From contig JADWOT020000002.1 in assembly GCA_036345935.2 (NCBI GenBank), positions 19,744,342-19,808,341 on the forward strand: a stretch of 64,000 bases of DNA. The letters run 5' to 3'. A program made the translations under genes and the position numbers. The stretch is from Taenia hydatigena (lineage: Eukaryota > Platyhelminthes > Cestoda > Cyclophyllidea > Taeniidae). The notes beneath the pieces are model-generated. The model was given only the letters and a program-made list of their open reading frames with translations. It searched no databases and had not been told where the DNA came from. Below, one piece after another: positions 57,301 to 64,000 of this stretch (its first letter is position 1; each line of letters opens with the position of its first letter).

Positions 57301-59702
57301 AAAAAAAAAGACGAATTAATGGAAAGGTAGTCCATTTTTGGAATCCTCTAGTTGCCTAGACGATCTTCGCTGAGTTAGGTTGGCCACACCTGGAGTTGTT
57401 CATTCCTCCAGACAATTACGCGCCTCCATAAATGGCGTTCTTTTGTGAATGTGATATAATTTCTGCATTTAAGGAACATCTTCAATTGTTTATTCTTTTG
57501 CTATCGTGGGAATTTCCTAGTTAGTTGAAGGGGTTTATTTGGTGGCATTTTGAATAGGTCTGATTCAGCACATCGTCATTGCCTTCTGTCCGCCCTCTCT
57601 CCGCGTCTTGCCTCCTCTGCATTCTATAGGTGGAGTTTATTTCCCGTTTTGATTCCCCCAAGGAACGTTAATAAGGGCGCTGATATTAGCTTCCATTTAT
57701 CTGGATGTTAGATCTGTTGACCGGAAGTAGGTGAGTATCACACTGATTGGCTTCGTAAATCCAGGTCATTTGTCTCCCAACTCCTTTGCCTGCTTCAACG
57801 CTTTTCTCAATCCGCGGGGCAAAGGGAGGAGAGGTCGCCGATCCGTTGACCGGAAGTTTGGACATCCTCCTTTGTGAGGGCACAGATGTCAACTTAAGGT
57901 CATAGCTCAGTCATCAGTGGAACCTCCTTGAAGCTAGACTATTACCGATACCTAGAAGGCGTTATTTATGTGACAGAACTTCCGGCATTTTTGACTAGTA
58001 TCTTTTGGATGTTCATGCGTCTCTTTTGGATTAATAACTGGTGATTTGCTTACCCCTGAAAACTGTCCAAATCCTAAAGAGTTTCTCTATTGAAGTTAAC
58101 GAGTATTTTGGTCTAAGATATGCGTCTTCTGGACACTATCCCAGATCCTTGAATTGGGAATGTGGACACCTCCACTTGAGTAGCTGGTAGATTGTTGCCA
58201 ATGTCTTCAAAGGTCTCGCAGTTGGTAAAGTAGGCGTCTTCGTTGAGGACCTGGAGCTTTGGTGAGGAATTTACTTTGTCAGGAGTTCTCTCCTCTTCTC
58301 ATCACCTGTGTACTTCCTTCCTCTTGTGTCTTGTCCTTTATACCCTATTGTTCAGCATTGCGTGATCGTCTAGGTCATCGGAGGACGGAATGCGCGCATC
58401 TTGCGGTGACGCCCCGTTCATTGTAAATAAGTAATGCGAAAAATTGTGAAGGTGCCGCTGTTGTTGGTGTTAATGATAATGATTGTGCGATCCCATTGCT
58501 AAGTGGTGTTGAAACAAAGGCCATCTCGTTTCCTCTTCAGCGTTTGTTGTCTGGTGTGTGAATGCCAGTAGGTGAGTGAACAAATCGGCGGTGGATGAAT
58601 GAATGAATGAGTGAAGAAGAAATGGAGGAACTAATGGCTGGTCGATTGGGCGCACGAATCGACAAATACACACCATCACCATACCATTGCAGGGCTTGAT
58701 TGCGTTGAAGAAGTTCCTCAACCGAATGGCGTCTCGCTATTGGTTAAACGGCTCGAGATGAGGCTGTCAAGGTCAAACCTCTGCATCAATAACACCAACT
58801 GGAAAGGGGGAGTAGTGAAGGCCAGGCGCATAGATTTTACTTCTATTAATAGGGTTGCTTGATTGCCACCAAGCAACCCATTCACTTTACTGCGCTTCGC
58901 TTCGCTCCATCCCCAGGGGACCTTTATTTATTGTTTGGTCAAACTAACTCTAGCTGAGATGCATCCCCTCGATTTTATTTTTTTTTTTCATTTTAAAGAA
59001 GTCAGGATTAGTGAAGTTGATTTTGTAGCGCTGCAAAAACCTGCCCGTGGGATAGACCAAGAGGATAAGGATTAATGGATGGAGCTGATGGGTGGCGGGG
59101 TGTTGGAGTGGGGATCACCCAAAGTTGTGGTTGTCTCATCAACCTCACTTCAGTGTACTACTTGATATCGGCACTCGGGGGCCTTGGGTCCCTCCAATAA
59201 TCAACGCTGATTTAATGTTTGGATTGATTGATTGATTGATCGGGTGGTAATCTGATCCGTGATGAAGAAATAGGTGAGTGGGTAGTTGAAGGGATTAAGA
59301 ACGTCCCGACCAATGGATCAATGAATGACGAAGGAATAAATTGAGGCATGGACAAGTGATTGGACAAGGAGATTCACAAAGTCAACGATCAGGTGAATGG
59401 ATAATTCAGCGGGTGTTCATTGGCTAGTTAATGGATGAATAGATGGTTAATGAGGCGACGTGTGAATCGACAGGTGGATGAGTTCTAGTATGGTGGAATG
59501 AAGATGATGGTTTAGTTGGTGGTTGAATAGACCAACGACGAATACATCAACGAGTAAGCGAGTCAGCATGGTAATGCCCTTCTCCTTTTCCTTCGCAGGT
59601 GAAATCGTCAGCATTTTGCAGAAGACCACCGCCACCTGGTGGATGGGTGAGGCCGGCGGAAAGAGTGGACGCTTTCCGGTCTCTCACGTGGAAGAGTTCT
59701 AA
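45387..59702 (+). CDS. NOSTRIN: NOSTRIN-like F-BAR and SH3 protein (13 exons, about 1016 aa)
   Basis: Exons: 45387-45472, 45819-45899, 48010-48154, 48746-49120, 49953-50048, 50306-50431, 51066-51378, 52013-52141, 53512-54128, 54213-54593, 54673-54990, 55803-56082, 59599-59702; every phase agrees. Exons 1-6 give the F-BAR domain (GFDTLQKEFKSSCQF, LENDYAKGLSKLHSRLSKA, HQDLGEKIASQL, SRKKAFTAYC). Exons 7-8 resemble an HR1-like coiled segment (KEIQRQSIRQALQKRF, ARQLLMSALNILVRE). Exons 9-11 are low-complexity: acidic runs, then a Thr/Lys/Pro-rich block. The C-terminus is one SH3 domain split by a 3.5-kb intron (GWAKVTSNYTPQKSGELALL, then TATWWMGEAGGKSGRFPVSH). NOSTRIN links membrane curvature to actin and eNOS traffic; human NOSTRIN is about 506 residues, so this is twice as long. 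The start codon is unresolved: phase-0 acceptor at 45387, so an upstream exon or a spliced-leader AUG is needed. Confidence 0.92.
47361..47576 (-). pseudogene. PH-domain-like fragment in NOSTRIN intron 2
   Basis: A 71-codon minus-strand ORF with an ATG. The second half, KSFKLFVIFAQDVLVFTKKE, resembles the strand pair ending LFxDVLLFTKK common in PH domains of Rho exchange factors. The first half is helical and could be the end of a DH domain. It sits alone, antisense in an intron. I read it as a stray exon or relic; the likeness is short and could be chance. Confidence 0.25.
48560..49710. repeat. Degenerate CATTCATCC / TGGATGAA islands
   Basis: Irregular repeat words flank exon 4 of the NOSTRIN-like gene: ATTCATTCATCCAATCAATC orientation at 48,560-48,740 and GGATAGATGGATGTGTGGAT orientation at 49,190-49,710. 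Exon 4 itself (48746-49120) is not repeated. Confidence 0.65.
58560..59570. repeat. Degenerate TGAATGAA/TGATTGAT repeats, NOSTRIN intron 12
   Basis: Includes GATGAATGAATGAATGAGTG at about 58,595-58,615, five GATT units at 59,224-59,242, and looser GGATGAATAGATGG words up to the last exon. Confidence 0.75.
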
Positions 59703-61885
59703 CTTCTAGCCCATCTTCTATGCCCTCCTGCTCCCTTCCTTTGACTTGTGTTTGCCCATTTGTTGCTTCTGACCATATTCGCTTAGGCTATTTACCTTTC
59801 AATTCGTGCGCCTGTGTCATAGTGACCTTCTCTTGCGTTGCTTTTGTGTTCTCCCGTCTTATTATTTATTCTTCCTCCTCCTGCAGATGCTTGTGCCATT
59901 TTTTGAAGTGACTACGCGTTTTGCGCCTATCACACCGTCTTCCTCGTCATTCCTCAAACTATGCGTAGAGGGATGGGGATGAGAGGTGGAATTGAATCAC
60001 CTAGTGAATGGAAGAATTTGTTGCCGAAAATCGGAATTTACACGGCCTGTTGAATGAATGCATCAGTGGTGGACAGATAGACGCTAGAATGGGGTGTGGG
60101 GTGGGGGTCTGAGATGCAAGGGTGAGCGATTGGATGCGTACCAGGCTGCTCGAACAAAATGGACGAAATGAGGGTAGTTGAGTACATGGATGGAACCAAA
60201 ATGAATGCACGCTTGAGTTCCACATCTCTTGTCTTGCCTATTTCCAAATGGACGTTAACAGGATGCACGAAGTCTCAATGTGCACGCGATGGACGCATCC
60301 AGAGTAGGAAATAACTGGATGGGAGAGAGACACGTAACGGAAGGATCCGCGATAGCTGGATGGATGTGTGGATGGGGAATGGATGAATAGACGGACGTTG
60401 GGTAGATGGATGGCCACCGAATCAATAGGTGAATAGATGGATGGATACTTGGGAATCGTATGGAGGGTTGTTGCTGTTGTTGACGATTTGTGGGAAGACT
60501 AGAAGCTTTGTTTAACCACAGGCGATGCTTTGTTTAATTGCACATCTGCCTCAACACCAGTCACAGCCTAAGCTTAGCATTATCACCACCACAACTGCGT
60601 GTTTACAGTTCTCTTGACGAACACAGTAGTTATTTAAAATGGAGAACCTCTGGAACAAGTGTTTGTCGCCAGACGCCTGTCCACGCATGATGCAGGACAG
60701 CAGCGGGATGAATGAGTGAACTGACTAAAACACGAGCACACACTCTCCCCTTTTTGAGACGATCTGAAGCAGAATGCTTAAAATCACCGGTTACACGGCA
60801 CAGCTCGATTGCTGCCAAAGTATTCAAAAGGTGTCATAGTCCTGTACTGCTCTTCAGCAATTTTATTCCAAATTTTACGCTTTTTGGAAGCAAAATCTGA
60901 ATTCATCTGGCCAAGTTGAAGGCTTTGAAGCTTCCACGATTTAATCAAAATGATTCAAGGATCTTTTGGGAGGATCTTAAGTACTTGTATCTTCAAGGCA
61001 CACACGATCAGACGATACCTCAAAACGGGTTCTCCCATCCCTGGAGGAAGATTCCAAGCCACCGCAGAGGCAACATCTTCTGGTCGCTTATACGAGTTCT
61101 GCCGCATTGCACAACTTGGAAGGCTTTTGCAATCCCCTTTAGCATTTACTACTTCCACAGCTGTCAATCCTCAGGGATTTGCAAAAGTAACAGTTCCTAT
61201 GTGGAGCGACCGGCATCTTGCACAACCCTCCCCTTCAAAAAAAAAAAGATCCAGAAGGTTCTCACTGTCATCTAATTAACTTCCAACGCTTCCACGTCCA
61301 TACGCCAGCAAGCTACTTCCACACTCACGCCACATGAATCCCTCAGAGGTGCTAATACCGTAGTGACGCCCTTGCACTCAGCCCTTCCCCAATCACCCAC
61401 CCATCCACTCCTCCAACTTCCAGTCGTGGAGATAGAAAACACGAAACACCAAATTCAATGGCGTCAAGCGATAATTTTTTTGTTCCATTTGTTCGGCCTT
61501 AATTTTTTGGTCTTTTTCGTGGCAGACAGATGGGCAGCAGGGGAAAGTGGGGGGGGCAGCAGAGATGAAGAGGGGGCTAGCAATGCAGTGTAGCGGAAGG
61601 AGAGAAGACACGCAAGAAATGATGTAGCAAAAGCATACAGACACATTCAGGAAGCTGAAATGGAAGGGGAGGGAGGGAGTAGGGAAAACAAACGAACAAA
61701 CCAAGGTCACGAAAAACTTCTCGAACCGAAGTGGGGCAGAGAGAGGGCTGTAACAACTCAAAGAGGAAGGAGGCGTAAGAACCTTGTGAATTGTGTAGAA
61801 ATTTTGTGATCGACAAAATGCGGTGATGATAGTGTGAATGATGCAAGATGGCTTGATGTAGAATGGGTAATTGGAGCTTCATCGT
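59703..61885. other. Convergent 3' region between NOSTRIN-like and MAP1-like genes
   Basis: Holds the NOSTRIN-like 3' UTR, a degenerate GGATGGATG island (about 60,000-60,470), a possible small ORF (60950-61279) and the MAP1-like 3' UTR on the other strand. No canonical AATAAA was seen close to either stop. Confidence 0.5.
60950..61279 (+). CDS. Possible single-exon small protein, 109 aa
   Basis: An ATG opens 109 codons ending in TAA at 61277-61279. The sequence looks protein-like, with a Gly/Pro turn (TGSPIPGGRFQA), a mixed core (LYEFCRIAQLGRLLQSP) and a basic tail (KKKRSRRFSLSSN) that could be a nuclear signal. No family recognised and no supporting promoter or poly(A) signal. An overlapping frame (60916-61275) is also open, which weakens the case. 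Alternatively it is the last exon of a longer gene, since an AG lies at 60998-60999. Confidence 0.3.
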   Translation: MIQGSFGRILSTCIFKAHTIRRYLKTGSPIPGGRFQATAEATSSGRLYEFCRIAQLGRLLQSPLAFTTSTAVNPQGFAKVTVPMWSDRHLAQPSPSKKKRSRRFSLSSN

Positions 61886-64000
61886 CTAGACGGGCAGTTG
61901 GGTGCCTGGGCAGGTGATCTCGGTTCCATTGTCGGAGAAGTGGATATCGCAGAGAGTGGCAGAGGAATGAACGGTCACTCCGACGGCTTGAAGACGCTCC
62001 TCACCCGTACCGCTACCATCACCACTGCCGCCACTACTTCGGCGCAACCAACGCACCCATTCTAGAGGCTCGTCGGTGGGAACTACGTTGATGCCTTCAA
62101 CGCCTCGACCGCTACTCATCTTCATTACTGCCTCGCGTTCTAGGAGAAAAGGAAGGGGGTAATTGGCGTTAGAGTAGACTTTTGACGACGTGATCCTAGA
62201 CTTTGGAGAGCTCCCTGCTCTCCCTACACTAATTGAGGGAGTAACTGTTAAACTTTCAAAGTCAAACCTACCTTCAGGCTTCCATTTGGAGATTCCAGCA
62301 ATAAGCGCTTCACCCGTAATAGGGTGCAAACACTCTCCAGAGAGCACATAGACTCGGGCTCGGACCTGGGTGAAAAACTGCGTTGCCATGGCAAAGGGCA
62401 CACGGATTATGTAGCCCGGAACCCAGATGACATCCAAGTGAATTGGTGAGCCTGGGGGAAGGGTCTCTGGTGCTTTGGACGTTGCGGGGGGTGCGGGAGC
62501 CTTAGCGCCTGAACGAGAATACGCAGATAAAATGAGAGTGGACAAACACGAGGAGGATAGATACAAGAGTCGGTAAGAAACTATAATGGAAGCAAGCTAC
62601 GAGCTCCCCTTCCACCCCTTCTATTATGGACCTGCATCCACTCTGACATAACTCCTTACCTAGAGCTGCTGAACGAGCAGTTGTAGGTCTTGAAGGACGA
62701 CCTAAAAAGAAAGGAGTGAGGAGAACAAAGTGAATTTAGGTCTCTGAAAGGGTTTATTCTTTGAGTGCATTTTTCTCTCTCTCCATTCTTACCTAACGTT
62801 GTTCTGGAAGGCAACACTGGAGCTGGCATTAGCTGTGGAAATTTCCACTGAGTGAGTGGATCAAATACCCCTGCACCACCTCTTTCACTGCTATCCACGG
62901 GCTTCTCTGACGTCTCAGCCTCCTTTGTAAAGTCTCCCGTCCTCACTTCTGCCAGGCCGTTGGCCTCGTCGTGCTGTGACGACGCTGGTGACTTGGCTGC
63001 AATTCCAAAAATCAATTTTTAAATATTCAAGAAGGAAAATAGAGGAGAGACATTTAATAGTAAGGGGGGGCCCTACGAGGTGGTACTTCCATATCTCCCG
63101 TTCCACCAAGAGCAGCAGTAGGAGACTTCTGATGGGAGAATGATTCTGTTTCTTCTTTAGCTCGTGCTTCTTCTTCGCGTTCAAAACTCTCAGGTTGACG
63201 TTGGCTGTAGAGCAGAGGATGTTGGCTGGAGAAACCGGAAGGTGCTCTAGAGCTTGGTGATGCGGCGGTGGCGGTAGAGGAGGTAGAAGAGACTACATCC
63301 GGAATGAAACCAGGTGGAATGGGGGCAGCTTCGGTATGGATCACAGAACCATTGGATACCTCAGAACTTGGACTGTGAACGCTAAGACGTGGAAAAGGGT
63401 ATAGAGAACAAGGAGAACCTTAGGCAAGCAAATGGATTACCAGACAACAAGTGCCATAGCGATATGATCCAATTTCACACTCACTTTTCTTCTACCGGTC
63501 GACCAGCAGCAACGTCCATGAAGCCAATGTTCGGCCCATCATAGGTAGTAGAATCTGCAGGTTGTGAAGTACACTCCGATTGCAACTGGTACATCAAATC
63601 GCCATGAATTGGAGGCATGTTCTCTGGCGCATAATCAACTAAATCTACGTGATCCGTGACCTCTGGAATGGCCTTTCCACCTCCAACACTTATTTCATGT
63701 ACTGGAAATTCATCATCAGTTGTCGTTGTTTGAGGTTGGGAGTGCAATTGTTGCTGGAATTCCGCCGCCCCCAGGGTGTGACCGCCAAGGCTGGATGGCA
63801 CAAAACCATCAGTTGGGGAAGCTGACAACTTCGTGTCAGTGGGCATCGCGAATTGCATGCCAGCCGGAGATCTCGACAACTCCTCATGAACTGGCGGCCT
63901 CGACTCACCCAATTCTTCCTCATGTTCAGCACCACCATGATGTGCCATATGTTCCGCGTCGGTTGGAGACGTCGACAACTTCATGTCTGTGGGCATCTTG
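61886..64000 (-). CDS. MAP1: MAP1/Futsch-like microtubule-associated protein, C-terminal part
   Basis: Six exons, entering from beyond the window: 63485-64000+, 63077-63381, 62793-62996, 62660-62701, 62272-62508, 61886-62139; phases agree throughout, about 519 residues visible. The last two exons form the conserved MAP1 light-chain C-terminus: PIHLDVIWVPGYI, FFTQVRARVYVLSGE, then EPLEWVRWLRR, LQAVGVTVHSSATLCDIHF. Upstream is a long disordered region rich in Ser, Pro, Ala and acidic residues, typical of MAP1 heavy-chain tails. A near repeat occurs in the first visible exon (MPTDMKLSTSPTD and MPTDTKLSASPTD, about 50 residues apart). MAP1 proteins bind and stabilise microtubules, notably in neurites. 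The N-terminal part, including the metallo-beta-lactamase-like domain, is outside the window. Confidence 0.9.

Noticed and set aside
61886..62566. A 226-codon single-exon ORF
   Set aside because: It spans a clear intron (62140-62271, gtaggt...ttttctcctag) between two conserved MAP1 C-terminal blocks, and its first residues are intronic.
1..64000. CRISPR arrays, bacterial operons, tRNA or rRNA genes
   Set aside because: None seen. The genes are spliced and metazoan.

Overview
The window looks like nuclear DNA of a parasitic flatworm, most likely a cestode and perhaps a taeniid. The genes carry conserved metazoan exons split by GT-AG introns, some only 25-45 nt long and others of several kb. 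Gene density is low. About 185-bp TG...CA repeats with 5-bp target duplications resemble solo LTRs of the taeniid miniature LTR elements (TRIMs). I saw no prokaryotic operons, CRISPR arrays, rRNA or tRNA genes. All exon structures were read by eye from splice sites, phase and family similarity; no alignment was run.

Layout: 1-12,990 is gene-poor. It holds decayed repeats, a hexanucleotide array, an inverted repeat and a few weak exon candidates. 13,284-18,077 (-) is a four-exon RAB27-like small GTPase. 20,634-25,674 (+) is CCDC47, transcribed divergently from RAB27, with two LTRs in opposite orientation between them. A decayed copy of the last CCDC47 exons follows at about 25.9-26.2 kb. 26,614 or 28,230 to 34,244 (+) is a very-long-chain fatty acid elongase of the ELOVL1/7 type. 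34,651-41,428 (-) holds exon-like segments of one or more unidentified genes ending convergently with ELOVL. 41,544-44,063 (-) is TRAPPC5 in six exons, including two 3' exons across a 1.6-kb repeat-filled intron. 45,387-59,702 (+) is a long NOSTRIN-like F-BAR/SH3 protein. 61,886-64,000 (-) is the C-terminal part of a MAP1/Futsch-type microtubule-associated protein that runs off the window.

The recognised genes are housekeeping or cell-biological: vesicle traffic (RAB27, TRAPPC5, NOSTRIN-like), ER membrane biogenesis and lipid synthesis (CCDC47, ELOVL), and cytoskeleton (MAP1). They do not form an evident functional cluster. I found no convincing new biological system. The points most worth checking are the 115-nt TRAPPC5/downstream-gene spacing (possible trans-spliced polycistron), possible start codon donation by a spliced leader, the LTR family, the CCDC47 tail duplication, and the doubled length of the NOSTRIN-like protein.
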